Counted from the first letter of the stretch, positions 41,283 to 49,946 are shown. The stretch is 64,000 bases of DNA from JAABVY01 sp964627935 (GCA_964627935.1 CAZVLB010000012.1:62001-126000); one strand, 5' to 3'. Program-made: numbers and translations. The notes: a model not told the origin generated them from the sequence alone.

Positions 41283-42245
41283 ATGAAATTGCGACTCAGC
41301 CTGTTAACATCAATTGCGATAATTTGCTGCCTGCTGTTTGGGTCGGCTGCCGATCTTACTGCCGCCAAATATGCCGGCGAGCCTTTTTACCTGGGAGTCG
41401 GGGCTCATGCGCTGGCTATGGGCGGAGCCTATGGTTCGGCGGCTCTTGATGTCAGCGCCGGATTCTGGAATCCGGCCGGCTTGACCGGAGTGGGTATCCG
41501 CCAATTTGCGTTTATGCATTCCGAAACATTCGGATCTCTGTTAAATCATGATTACCTGGCCTTTGCCATGCCGATAGATTCAGTCTCGAAAAAGACCGTA
41601 GCCTTTACCTTGACCCGCCTGGGTGGCGGAGGAGTGAAGATCACCGAATGGGACCTGGAGACCAATCGGCCGCGCATAATCCGTGAGGAGAGCCATGCCG
41701 ATTACCAGTTTCTGCTTTCTTATGCTTTTCGCTATAATGAACAGTTCGATTTCGGCGCCAGTGCAAAGTTTATATATCGCGACATACCGACATCTTCGGC
41801 CTACGGCCAGGGGGCGGATATCGGGGCAAGATATTATCCCGGCAATTGGCTGACATTCTCGCTTATGGTTCGGGACCTGACAACGACTCTTCTGGCTTAT
41901 GGCAATGGTACCAAAGAGTCGATTTATCCCACACTGACCCCGGGATTTATGCTCTTTAAGGCATGGGATGATATTTCCATCCGGATTACCGGCGAGGGCG
42001 ATATCAGGTTCGAGAACCTCAAGGATGCGGCCGAATTCTGGATGGGCTCGACATCGCTGGATACGCATTGGGGTATAGAAGCGGGATACAGAAACACTAT
42101 TTTCGCGCGGGGCGGTGTCGATATCGGCAAACTGGCCCTGGGCGGCGGTTTAAAAGTGTTTCCGTTCCAAATTGATTTTGCTTATCTTAAACACAATGAC
42201 CTGGATGATTCTTTTAGAGTTTCGGCGTTATTTTTCTGGAAATAG
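41283..42245 (+). CDS. PorV/PorQ-like outer-membrane beta-barrel protein
   Basis: The 320-residue protein has a signal peptide of about 27 residues. The family-typical opening follows: GVGAHALAMGGAYGSAALD, then GFWNPAGLTG. Alternating beta strands run through to a terminal aromatic (ALFFWK), as expected for a FadL-like barrel inserted by BAM. PorV is a type IX secretion component in Bacteroidetes, but related proteins are widespread in FCB bacteria without that system. No other type IX gene is in the window, so the role is open. A SurA-like chaperone gene follows after 16 bp, a fitting partner for barrel assembly. Confidence 0.75.
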   Translation: MKLRLSLLTSIAIICCLLFGSAADLTAAKYAGEPFYLGVGAHALAMGGAYGSAALDVSAGFWNPAGLTGVGIRQFAFMHSETFGSLLNHDYLAFAMPIDSVSKKTVAFTLTRLGGGGVKITEWDLETNRPRIIREESHADYQFLLSYAFRYNEQFDFGASAKFIYRDIPTSSAYGQGADIGARYYPGNWLTFSLMVRDLTTTLLAYGNGTKESIYPTLTPGFMLFKAWDDISIRITGEGDIRFENLKDAAEFWMGSTSLDTHWGIEAGYRNTIFARGGVDIGKLALGGGLKVFPFQIDFAYLKHNDLDDSFRVSALFFWK

Positions 42246-42261
42246 AGGAGGAGACCGATAG

Positions 42262-44055
42262 ATGAGAAAAGCCTGCCAATTTCTCGCCTTTATTTTTGTG
42301 GCTGTTTTAATCTTAGCCGGATGTAAAGATTTCCCTTATGATACTTTCGAGGGGGAAGGAAGTGTCACCAACAAGGAACGTCCACTGGCGATGGTAGACA
42401 ATGATACGATCAACCTGCATGATTATAATCGTGCGCTCAACAATCATGGCTGGCATCGTGAGGATAACCTGGATACGATGAATTTCAAGATGAATGTCCT
42501 TAAGGATATGGTTGTCTACCGTGCCGCGCGCCTGAATGCTCCCGATTATCAGCTCGAGATGACACCTGATATCGAAGAACGGATGGAGGACCATCTGCAT
42601 GCCCAGCTCCGTCAGCTTCTATTCGAAAACGAGGTCAAACCCAGAATCGAAGTGACCGAAGAGCAGGTTGAGGAGCATTATCAGAGAAATATCTCACGGT
42701 TTACCGTGCCTGAAAGTGCTGATGTATCGCAAATTCTATTCTCAAATTACAGGCCGTTTCTCGAACAGAAGTTCGGCATACCCCAAAATATGTCAACCGA
42801 GGCGATCGATTCCATGGCTTATCAGCGTGCTATGGATGTCTGGCAGCAAATTCAGAATGGCGCCGAATTCGAGGAAATGGCCGAGGTATATTCGGATGAT
42901 TCCATCTCCGGCAACAGAGGTGGCGAAATGGGTGTGATCCGTCGTGGCGAGGCGGCGCCAAATTTCGACTCGGTGGCTTTTTCCATACCACTCAACATTG
43001 CCTCGGAGCCGATAAGCACACGTTTCGGATATCACATCATCAAGGTAAGCGAACGTATAGAGGCAGAGGTTGCTCCCCTGGATTCAACCATCCGTAAGAT
43101 GCTGCACGAAGAGTTGACCAATGCCGAGACACGCCGCCAGGGGGCCTTGTATTTCGACAGCCTGTATGCGGTCTCGGAGATTACATTTAATGAGGAATTT
43201 ATTGAAAGCGGTGATTCGCTCGATCCCGATAATGAATGGGTGATTGTTATAAACGGCGAGGATTCAGTTTATCAGCGCAGCTACTGGAAATGGCAGCGCA
43301 ACGAGCTGGCCAAGGATCCGCGCATCAAGCCGGATCAGCATTTCAGGCGCGAGCTGTTGCGCCATATCGCCAATAATTATCTCTTGATCTTCGCCGCCTA
43401 TGACCTCGGCTTTCATGAAACGCCCGAGTATGCCGAAGCGCGTGATAAATTCATCTTTCAGGAAAAGCTGAACAAGCTGATGTCGCAGCGTTTTGACAAA
43501 GATTATGAACCGACCGATGAAGAGATTCGCGCCTATTATGAAGCCAACAAACATGAATTCGCCGAAGATACCGCGATCAGCATACAGCACCTTGTGGTCG
43601 AGGACAAAGAGACGGCGCTCGAGGTAAAACAGAAGCTGGACAATGGTGCCAATTTCTATGAGACGGCGATGCAGTATTATCCTGCCGAAGAAGATGAGAT
43701 CAAGGAACTGGCTATCAATCTCGGCTGGATAAAGCCGGGAGAATTCTCCGAGGATTTCTTTAAAAAGATCTATGCCGTTGAAATCGATTCGGTTTCCGAG
43801 CCGATCAAGACTGAATACGGATATCATCTTGTCAAGGTGCTTGGCAAAACCGGAGTTGAGAGGCTCGAGACTGTCCGTTTGCAGGTCAGGAAAAGATTAA
43901 TCCAGGAGCATAAGGACAGCACGCTGGCCGCCTGGCAGGCCCGTATGCTGGAGGGTCACAGGGTCAAAGTTGACAAACAGCTTTTGGAAGATTTTATTTT
44001 CCAGGTGGACTGGCTGCCCAAACCGGATTTCAGCGGGCTCAGACAGAGCGGCTAA
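42262..44055 (+). CDS. SurA-like peptidyl-prolyl isomerase lipoprotein with two parvulin domains
   Basis: The 597-residue lipoprotein has lipobox LAGC (about residue 20). An N-terminal chaperone helix region precedes one parvulin domain at about 170-265 (GNRGGEMGVIRRGEA, RFGYHIIKVSE). A linker leads to a second parvulin-like domain at about 425-535 (LGWIKPGEFSEDF, EYGYHLVKVLGK). This matches SurA-type outer-membrane-protein chaperones, but membrane-anchored by lipid. It is in an operon with the beta-barrel gene upstream. The kinase gene downstream begins 19 bp later. Confidence 0.88.
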   Translation: MRKACQFLAFIFVAVLILAGCKDFPYDTFEGEGSVTNKERPLAMVDNDTINLHDYNRALNNHGWHREDNLDTMNFKMNVLKDMVVYRAARLNAPDYQLEMTPDIEERMEDHLHAQLRQLLFENEVKPRIEVTEEQVEEHYQRNISRFTVPESADVSQILFSNYRPFLEQKFGIPQNMSTEAIDSMAYQRAMDVWQQIQNGAEFEEMAEVYSDDSISGNRGGEMGVIRRGEAAPNFDSVAFSIPLNIASEPISTRFGYHIIKVSERIEAEVAPLDSTIRKMLHEELTNAETRRQGALYFDSLYAVSEITFNEEFIESGDSLDPDNEWVIVINGEDSVYQRSYWKWQRNELAKDPRIKPDQHFRRELLRHIANNYLLIFAAYDLGFHETPEYAEARDKFIFQEKLNKLMSQRFDKDYEPTDEEIRAYYEANKHEFAEDTAISIQHLVVEDKETALEVKQKLDNGANFYETAMQYYPAEEDEIKELAINLGWIKPGEFSEDFFKKIYAVEIDSVSEPIKTEYGYHLVKVLGKTGVERLETVRLQVRKRLIQEHKDSTLAAWQARMLEGHRVKVDKQLLEDFIFQVDWLPKPDFSGLRQSG

Positions 44056-44074
44056 TATACTAATATAAAAGCGG

Positions 44075-44710
44075 GTGCAGAGGGATTTGCCGTTAGAAAG
44101 CGAACAAAGAGCAAACATAACCTATAGCGAAGAAGCTATAAGGAAAGCCGTTCATGTCTTCAGCATTATCATACCGGTCTGCTACTTCTTTATTCCCAGG
44201 TTGGCGGCGCTACTCATACTTCTGGCGGCCGCAATAACTGCTGTTACTTTCGATCTCTCGCGCATAACCGATCATCCAATCTGGACCAGATTCGGCCGAT
44301 ACCTTTTCGGGCGCATGATCCGTCCGAAAGAGAAGGAGGGTTTCACCGGCGCAAGCTATATCCTCAGTACGGATTTCCTGGTCATACTTCTATTTTCCAA
44401 ACCGGTGGCCATATGCGCTATTGCATTTATAGCATTGGGAGACACAGCTGCGGCCATGGTCGGCCGTCAATGGGGCTACCATCGTTTCGGTGATAAATCC
44501 TATGAGGGATCATTCGGTTTTTTCATCACCGCAGTGGGAGTGGCACTTTTTTGCAATTACATTTACGGTGACAGCCTTCCGATTATAGTAGGCGTGACCG
44601 GGGCAACTGTGGCAACCCTTGTGGAAGCATTGTCGCACAGCTCGGATGACAACATGACAGTACCGTTAATCTCAGGCATATTTATGCAAATATGTGTCGC
44701 CGTCATTTGA
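44075..44710 (+). CDS. Diacylglycerol/polyprenol kinase family membrane protein
   Basis: The 211-residue protein has six or seven membrane segments and matches the CTP-dependent Dgk1/Sec59 group rather than bacterial DgkA: ITYSEEAIRKAVHVF, GASYILSTDFLVILLF, ALGDTAAAMVGRQWG, FGDKSYEGSFGFF and VATLVEALSHSSDDN. These include the conserved D and EG residues of the nucleotide/metal site. It should phosphorylate a polyprenol or diacylglycerol. The GTG start has no strong ribosome site, and a TTG 12 bp downstream is possible. Confidence 0.82.
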   Translation: MQRDLPLESEQRANITYSEEAIRKAVHVFSIIIPVCYFFIPRLAALLILLAAAITAVTFDLSRITDHPIWTRFGRYLFGRMIRPKEKEGFTGASYILSTDFLVILLFSKPVAICAIAFIALGDTAAAMVGRQWGYHRFGDKSYEGSFGFFITAVGVALFCNYIYGDSLPIIVGVTGATVATLVEALSHSSDDNMTVPLISGIFMQICVAVI

Positions 44711-44711
44711 C

Positions 44712-44740
44712 TTGACTAATTTCATGCTCACCGCTATCCT
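44712..44740 (+). promoter_or_regulatory. Promoter of the threonine aldolase gene
   Basis: TTGACT, 17 bp, TATCCT, about 35 bp before the start codon. It lies directly after the kinase gene stop. Confidence 0.5.
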
Positions 44741-44774
44741 TTGTAATCATACAGCTTAGAAAAAGGAGGTTTCA

Positions 44775-45806
44775 ATGAGATATATCGACCTTCGTTCAGA
44801 TACTGTCACGCGCCCGAGTGAGGAAATGCGCAAGGTTATGGCCTCGGCTGTGGTTGGCGATGATGTCTTCGGTGATGATCCGACTGTAAATCGATTGCAG
44901 GATACTGTGGCCGAGATGTTCGGACGCGAGGCGGCTATGTATGTGCCCTCCGGCTCAATGGGTAACCTGGTGTGTACTAAAACTCTCACCAACCCGGGAG
45001 ATGAAATAATCTGCGAGGAGGGCTGTCATACATTGAATTACGAAGCGGGTTCAATATCGGCTGTAAGCGGCCTGGTGGCGCATACATTCCGCGGCAAGCA
45101 TGGTGTCTACACACGTGAGGATATCGAGCCATATATCAAAAAGAAGTCCCTGCATACACCCGGCACCCGGGTTATAGAAATAGAAAACACTCATAATCAT
45201 GCCGGCGGAACTATTTTCCCTCTGGATGAAATCAAAAAGATAAAGGATCTAGCCAATGAGCATGGTATCTATATGCACCTCGATGGCGCACGAATCTGGA
45301 ATGCACATATCGCTACAGGCATAGAGTTCCCCGAATACGCAAAATATTTCGATTCGATTTCGTGCTGTTTTTCAAAGGCTCTCGGCGCGCCAATTGGATC
45401 GATCGTGATCGGGGACAAAGACTTCATAGATCGCGCCAGACGCTACCGCAAGATGTTTGGCGGCGGAATGCGTCAGGTAGGCATTATCGCGGCAGCGGCA
45501 TTGTATGCCGTCCAGAATAATATCAAGAGACTGGCTGTTGACCATGAAAATGCCCGTCAACTGGCGGAGCAACTGGCCGAAATTGACGGCATCGACATCG
45601 ACCTCGAATCAGTGCAGACCAATATCGTGATAATGGATATCAAGTCCTCCGGACGTACCGTGCCTGAAATACTGGAGGCCCTTAAGGCCGAGGGTGTGCT
45701 GGCTGTTCAATTTGGTAACACAAAGATCAGATGCGTGGCCCATCTGGATGTCAGCTCGGCGGATATAGTGAAGGCAATCGACATCTTCAAAAAAGTCTTC
45801 GCATAG
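44775..45806 (+). CDS. ltaE: Low-specificity L-threonine aldolase
   Basis: This PLP enzyme splits L-threonine or allo-threonine to glycine and acetaldehyde. The 343-residue length is normal. Visible motifs are IDLRSDTVTRPSEEMRKVM, the GDDVFGDDPTVNRLQ block, NTHNHAGGTIFPLDEI, MHLDGARIWNA and the Schiff-base lysine in CCFSKALGAPIGS. AAAGGAGG lies 6 bp upstream. It stands alone between envelope genes and the arsenic island. Confidence 0.95.
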   Translation: MRYIDLRSDTVTRPSEEMRKVMASAVVGDDVFGDDPTVNRLQDTVAEMFGREAAMYVPSGSMGNLVCTKTLTNPGDEIICEEGCHTLNYEAGSISAVSGLVAHTFRGKHGVYTREDIEPYIKKKSLHTPGTRVIEIENTHNHAGGTIFPLDEIKKIKDLANEHGIYMHLDGARIWNAHIATGIEFPEYAKYFDSISCCFSKALGAPIGSIVIGDKDFIDRARRYRKMFGGGMRQVGIIAAAALYAVQNNIKRLAVDHENARQLAEQLAEIDGIDIDLESVQTNIVIMDIKSSGRTVPEILEALKAEGVLAVQFGNTKIRCVAHLDVSSADIVKAIDIFKKVFA

Positions 45807-45852
45807 CATCATAAATTTCCCTGTCAAAACCAAAAATCCGTGACTTGATTTA

Positions 45853-45883
45853 TTATTTGTTTATTTTGCCAAATAACAAATAA
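45853..45883. promoter_or_regulatory. AT-rich inverted repeat, candidate ArsR1 operator
   Basis: TTATTTGTTTATTT and AAATAACAAATAA form an imperfect palindrome (one base bulged) around TGCC. It ends 21 bp before the arsR1 start, the usual place for an autoregulatory ArsR/SmtB operator. Confidence 0.5.
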
Positions 45884-45904
45884 GAGCATAGCGTAAGGGT
45901 TTCA

Positions 45905-46228
45905 ATGGATCAAAAAACAAAGCAGATATTCCAGGCCCGGGCTCAGATTATCAAAGCCCTGGCTCATCCATCACGTTTATACATCGTGGATCAGCTGGCT
46001 CATGGTAAAAAATGTGTTCAGGAAATAACCGATATGATCGGCGCAGACATTTCGACCGTATCGAGACATCTGTCGGTCCTGAAAGCATCGGGGATAATCG
46101 CCGATGAAAAACGGGGCACGATGGTCTATTATCATCTGCGCATGCCATGTGTGCTGAATTTCTTCAGTTGCATAGAGTCCGTGCTTAAATCAAATGCTGA
46201 TGATCAGCTGCGTATTATCAACAGATAG
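45905..46228 (+). CDS. arsR: ArsR/SmtB-family repressor 1
   Basis: The 107-residue winged-helix repressor has recognition helix DISTVSRHLSVLKASGI and wing KRGTMVYYHL. It lacks the classical ELCVC box on the metal helix. Its cysteines are C37 before that helix (KKCVQEI) and C82/C89 near the C-terminus (PCVLNFFSCIES), so the As(III)/metal site would be built differently from ArsR2. It probably represses its own unit (permease, ArsE-, ArsF- and ArsG-like genes) from the palindrome upstream. The permease starts 6 bp after its stop. Confidence 0.87.
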   Translation: MDQKTKQIFQARAQIIKALAHPSRLYIVDQLAHGKKCVQEITDMIGADISTVSRHLSVLKASGIIADEKRGTMVYYHLRMPCVLNFFSCIESVLKSNADDQLRIINR

Positions 46229-46234
46229 GGCCAT

Positions 46235-47530
46235 ATGAATATCAGAACTGAGTGGAAATCAATTTTGATTATCATCGCCGTGTTCCTGGCGTTTTTCTAT
46301 ATGCCGTTCGACAAAACCGCTGTCGAGGGTGCTGTCATGGAGGCCCTGCATCTGGCGCAGGATTATGCCCGCGAGCATGTAATCCTGTGTTTGATACCGG
46401 CCTTTTTTATTGCCGGTGCGATTGCTGTTTTTTTGAGCCAGCAGTCGGTTATCAAGTATCTCGGAGCAGGCGCGAACAAGATAATTGCCTATGCCGTCGC
46501 CTCGGTTTCCGGTTCGGTACTGGCAGTTTGTTCATGCACCGTTTTGCCGTTATTTGCCGGGATTCATCGTATGGGCGCGGGTATCGGCCCGGCCACTGCT
46601 TTTTTGTATTCCGGGCCGGCGATCAATATCATGGCGATCATTCTGACAGCACGTGTGCTGGGAATAGAGCTGGGCATAGCGCGGGCGCTGGGGGCCATAT
46701 TTTTCAGCGTCATAATTGGCCTGTCGATGCATATCATTTTCAGAAACAGCGAAGATAAAGACGGTATTGAAATGGCTGAGATAAACGATGATACAGAGCG
46801 CCCGGCATATCAGAACCTTCTCTTTTTTGCGAGCATGATAGCAATACTGGTATTTGCCAACTGGGGCAGCCCGGATTCAACATCAGGTTTTTGGTATACA
46901 GTTTTTAATATGAAGTGGATACTCACTTCTATTTCGGGATTATTTTTTGCCGGTATACTTGTGGCATGGTTCGGTTTTTCTATTGTCCGCGTTTCCATTG
47001 CAGTCACAATTACGGTCGTATTTGCGCTTATTTTCCACCAATACCCGATGATACCGTTTGCTTTTGCCGCTCTGTCATTGGCAATTATGAGCGTAAAGAG
47101 CGGCGGTGAAAGGGAAACCTGGTTCGATGAAACCTGGGGTTTTGCGAAGCAGATTATGCCGCTATTATTTGCTGGGGTGCTGGTGGCGGGATTTCTGCTT
47201 GGAAGGCCGGGTCACGAGAGCCTGATACCATCTGAATGGATCAGTTCATCGGTGGGCGATAATTCGATTTGGTCCAATCTGTTCGCATCTGTTGTGGGCG
47301 CCTTTATGTATTTCGCGACATTGACCGAGGTACCGATATTGCAGGGGCTGATCGGTAATGGCATGGATAAGGGGCCGGCCCTGGCTCTATTGCTCGCGGG
47401 CCCGGCGTTATCATTGCCCAATATGCTGGTAATCAGGTCGGTGATCGGGACGAAGAAAACGATTGTCTTTATAATTCTGGTTGTTACCATGGCTACCGTT
47501 TCGGGACTTATCTACGGCAGCCTGTTTTAA
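46235..47530 (+). CDS. DUF318-family permease (ArsP / Cu-Zn efflux type)
   Basis: The 431-residue protein has about ten membrane segments. The conserved core is VCSCTVLPLFAGIHRMGAG, followed by GPATAFLYSGPAINIMAI. The paired cysteines in CSC, at the centre of the family signature, are the likely substrate ligands. Relatives include ArsP, which exports trivalent organoarsenicals, and the longer SO_0444-type metal exporters. This length resembles the latter, so cargo is uncertain. The position between ArsR1 and a CxxC thioredoxin-like gene supports thiophilic metalloid export. Confidence 0.8.
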   Translation: MNIRTEWKSILIIIAVFLAFFYMPFDKTAVEGAVMEALHLAQDYAREHVILCLIPAFFIAGAIAVFLSQQSVIKYLGAGANKIIAYAVASVSGSVLAVCSCTVLPLFAGIHRMGAGIGPATAFLYSGPAINIMAIILTARVLGIELGIARALGAIFFSVIIGLSMHIIFRNSEDKDGIEMAEINDDTERPAYQNLLFFASMIAILVFANWGSPDSTSGFWYTVFNMKWILTSISGLFFAGILVAWFGFSIVRVSIAVTITVVFALIFHQYPMIPFAFAALSLAIMSVKSGGERETWFDETWGFAKQIMPLLFAGVLVAGFLLGRPGHESLIPSEWISSSVGDNSIWSNLFASVVGAFMYFATLTEVPILQGLIGNGMDKGPALALLLAGPALSLPNMLVIRSVIGTKKTIVFIILVVTMATVSGLIYGSLF

Positions 47531-47540
47531 AGGAGGTAGT

Positions 47541-47774
47541 ATGAAATCTGTTAAAATACTCGGCCCCGGATGTGCCAAGTGCCTGAAAATGTATGATGAA
47601 ACAAAGAAGGCCGTTGATGATCTGGGGCTGGAATGCGAGCTGGAAAAGGTCACGGATATTGCCGAGATAACATCGTATGGTGTTATGATGACTCCGGCGC
47701 TGGTTGTTGATGAAAAGGTCAAGGTGATTGGCAAGATTCCATCACAGGATGAACTTAAAAAGATGCTGAAATAA
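47541..47774 (+). CDS. Small CxxC thioredoxin-like protein (ArsE-like)
   Basis: The 77-residue protein has the redox site GPGCAKC (C11, C14) and a cis-Pro loop MMTPALVVDEKV. It belongs to the small redox-active disulfide proteins (thioredoxin_3), which are often encoded beside DUF318 permeases. It is also the position ArsE takes in ArsEFG clusters. The ATG is set by AAAGGAGG 5 bp upstream; an in-frame ATG 60 bp earlier lies inside the permease gene. It probably supplies electrons or shuttles metalloid. Confidence 0.85.
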   Translation: MKSVKILGPGCAKCLKMYDETKKAVDDLGLECELEKVTDIAEITSYGVMMTPALVVDEKVKVIGKIPSQDELKKMLK

Positions 47775-47792
47775 AACAAAGTGAGGCAGAAA

Positions 47793-48299
47793 ATGAGTAA
47801 GACAGGAATAATTTTGTTGGTAATTGTGGCATTCATTCTAACCGCAGGACTGAATGCTCAGGACAAGGTGGAAAAGATCAAAGAATCTGAGCTAACAGAA
47901 TTCAAAGTCGATAAAACTTCAGAAGATCAAGCTTCTGAAAAAGAGCAGGAAAAAGAGCAGGCTGATAAAATCATTGCCTATTATTTTCATGGCAACCGCC
48001 GCTGTCCCTCCTGCATGAAAATAGAGGCTTATACCGGGCAGGCAATCGATTCGGCATTTGAGAAGATGCTCGAGGATGGATCCGTGGAATGGGCTATTAT
48101 CAATACCGATGAAAAGGGAAATGAGCATTATATGAAAGATTATAAGCTCTACACCAAATCGGTTGTGATTTCCAAAGTAGAGGATGGCAAAGAAATCGAC
48201 TGGAAAAATCTCGACCAGGTATGGACACTTCTTGGCAAGGAAAAGGAATTCAAAAAGTACATAGTCACTGAGATCGAGTCCTTTATGGAGAAGGATTGA
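47793..48299 (+). CDS. arsF: ArsF-like nitroreductase-subunit family protein
   Basis: The 168-residue protein has a signal peptide (TGIILLVIVAFILTAGLNA) and a charged linker. A thioredoxin-fold domain carries YYFHGNRRCPSCMKIE (CPSC active site) and SVVISKVEDGKEIDWKNLD. This pattern fits the family annotated as subunit ArsF of an aromatic nitro-compound reductase, reported to act with ArsE before export by ArsG. GAGG lies 6 bp upstream of the chosen ATG. The stop overlaps the arsG start (TGATG), so translation is coupled. The nitroreductase role comes from memory of the family; the fold and motif are seen. Confidence 0.8.
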   Translation: MSKTGIILLVIVAFILTAGLNAQDKVEKIKESELTEFKVDKTSEDQASEKEQEKEQADKIIAYYFHGNRRCPSCMKIEAYTGQAIDSAFEKMLEDGSVEWAIINTDEKGNEHYMKDYKLYTKSVVISKVEDGKEIDWKNLDQVWTLLGKEKEFKKYIVTEIESFMEKD

Positions 48300-48991
48300 T
48301 GGAGAACTATCTCCTGGCGATCGGATCGGCAATCTGGCTGGGGATACTGACTTCAATCAGCCCCTGCCCGCTGGCCACTAATATCGCCGCAATCTCATAT
48401 ATTGGCAAAAGAATCGGCAACCCGCGTATGGTTGTGATTTCCGGTTTTGTATATATGCTGGGCCGGGTGCTGGCGTATACCGTGGTGGCGGTGATCATAA
48501 TCGCCAGCCTGCTTTCGGTACCGGATATCGCTCTTTTTCTTCAGAAGCATATGAACAAATTCCTGGGACCGATACTGATTTTGGCAGGCATACTTCTACT
48601 CGAAATTTTCAAATTCAGTTTTAAGGGCGGAGGTATCGGCCAGAAACTGCAGGCCAGAATCGACAGCTGGGGGATCTGGGGCGCGGGCCTGCTGGGGATA
48701 TTATTTGCCCTGTCATTTTGCCCGGTATCGGCGGCGCTATATTTCGGCAGCCTGATTCCGCTCTCGATCAGCCATAATTCACGAGTAATCATGCCTTCTG
48801 TCTATGGCATCGGCACAGCACTTCCGGTTATCGTATTCGCTTTCATTGTGGCCTTTGGAGCACGTTATATCAGCTCAATATTCAACAAGCTGACTAAAGT
48901 CGAATATTGGGCCAGGCGTATTACCGGGATAATTTTTATTGCTGTCGGAATTTACTATTCAATGATTTATCTTCTCGGAATCTCATTGTAA
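48299..48991 (+). CDS. arsG: ArsG-like aromatic arsenical efflux permease (DsbD/CcdA fold)
   Basis: The 230-residue protein has six membrane segments. The CcdA/DsbD-like cysteines sit in pseudo-symmetric halves: ISPCPLATN near residue 22 and LSFCPVSAALYFGS near residue 140. Family members next to ArsF are described as exporters of aromatic (amino-phenyl) arsenicals. Alternatively it could be a CcdA-type electron carrier that keeps ArsF reduced across the membrane. The coupling with arsF fits both. Confidence 0.8.
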   Translation: MENYLLAIGSAIWLGILTSISPCPLATNIAAISYIGKRIGNPRMVVISGFVYMLGRVLAYTVVAVIIIASLLSVPDIALFLQKHMNKFLGPILILAGILLLEIFKFSFKGGGIGQKLQARIDSWGIWGAGLLGILFALSFCPVSAALYFGSLIPLSISHNSRVIMPSVYGIGTALPVIVFAFIVAFGARYISSIFNKLTKVEYWARRITGIIFIAVGIYYSMIYLLGISL

Positions 48992-49081
48992 TATTTATTG
49001 AAGTAAATCAACCTGAACGGGAACAAAATACCGTTTAATTCGTTTTTTGGCGAAATATAGAATAACACAAGCGGGTATTAT

Positions 49082-49471
49082 ATGCAAAATACAATCGCAA
49101 TATTCAAGGCACTATCGGATGAAAGCCGGGTGCGGGCATTGATGGCTGTTGCGGAGCGTGAACTATGCGCCTGCCAGATTATTGAACTGCTGGAACTGGC
49201 ACCCTCCACGGTTTCCAAACACATGTCCATACTCAAGAGCGCCGGGCTTGTAAGGACCCGCAAAGAGGGCCGCTGGATGTATTTCAGTTTGGTGGATTTC
49301 AATTCAGTGGGCAGAATTGGCGAGATAGTCAGGTCGATCATTGAGCATCTAAAAAATGAAAATATGCTGAAAGCAGATCGAATACGCCTCAGGGAGATCA
49401 TGAAAGAGGACCTTGAAGAAATCTGTAAGGGCCAGCGCCGGACCTATCCGCTAAGAACCTTAAACAGCTAA
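49082..49471 (+). CDS. arsR: ArsR-family repressor 2 with ELCxC arsenite sensor
   Basis: The 129-residue repressor has the classical arsenite-binding box RELCACQIIELL (C29, C31) on the metal-sensing helix. Recognition helix APSTVSKHMSILKSAGL and wing RKEGRWMYFSL follow, with a C-terminal tail of about 25 basic residues. It begins the second transcription unit, with arsC and acr3 downstream. A -10-like TAGAAT lies at 49058-49063, but no good -35 box or palindrome could be assigned in the 90-bp spacer. Confidence 0.93.
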   Translation: MQNTIAIFKALSDESRVRALMAVAERELCACQIIELLELAPSTVSKHMSILKSAGLVRTRKEGRWMYFSLVDFNSVGRIGEIVRSIIEHLKNENMLKADRIRLREIMKEDLEEICKGQRRTYPLRTLNS

Positions 49472-49505
49472 TCAAAGTGTAATATATTAGGGAGAAAAAC
49501 GAGTT

Positions 49506-49946
49506 ATGAAAAAAGTCCTGATTCTATGTACGGGCAATTCATGCCGCAGCCAGATGGCGGAGGCATTCATGCGCGAAATATCTGATGGCAGGATCGAGGC
49601 CTTTTCGGCCGGATTGGAGCCGACTGAGGTAAATCCTCATGCGATTCGTGTGATGAAAGAGGCCGGGATTGACATATCAGACCATAAATCGAAGGATGTC
49701 AAGGACATACTCGGACGAGAAAGGTTCGACAGTGTAATATTCGTATGCCATCATGCGGAACAGAACTGTCCCAGGATATTTCCATTCACAATGCAAAAAC
49801 TTTCCTGGCCTTTCGAGGACCCGGCGGCATTTAAGGGTACAGAGGAAGAGACATTGGCTAAATTCCGCGAGATTCGCGATCAGATAAAAGCAAAAATAGA
49901 AATTTGGCTGGAGCAGCAGGAATTTGAAAGGGATCAGGTCGGATGA
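49506..49946 (+). CDS. arsC: Arsenate reductase, thioredoxin-coupled low-molecular-weight phosphatase type
   Basis: The enzyme reduces arsenate to arsenite. The 146-residue protein has the CX5R loop CTGNSCR (C8, C13, R14), the relay cysteines C81 and C88 in VCHHAEQNCP, and SWPFEDPA with the catalytic Asp. The three-cysteine relay places it with the thioredoxin-dependent Bacillus/Staphylococcus type rather than the glutaredoxin type. It overlaps acr3 by 4 bp (ATGA), coupling reduction to export. Confidence 0.95.
   Translation: MKKVLILCTGNSCRSQMAEAFMREISDGRIEAFSAGLEPTEVNPHAIRVMKEAGIDISDHKSKDVKDILGRERFDSVIFVCHHAEQNCPRIFPFTMQKLSWPFEDPAAFKGTEEETLAKFREIRDQIKAKIEIWLEQQEFERDQVG

Noticed and set aside
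41283..42245. Evidence for a type IX secretion system
   Set aside because: One PorV/Q-like barrel is not enough; no other Por/Gld component or type IX C-terminal signal domain is seen.
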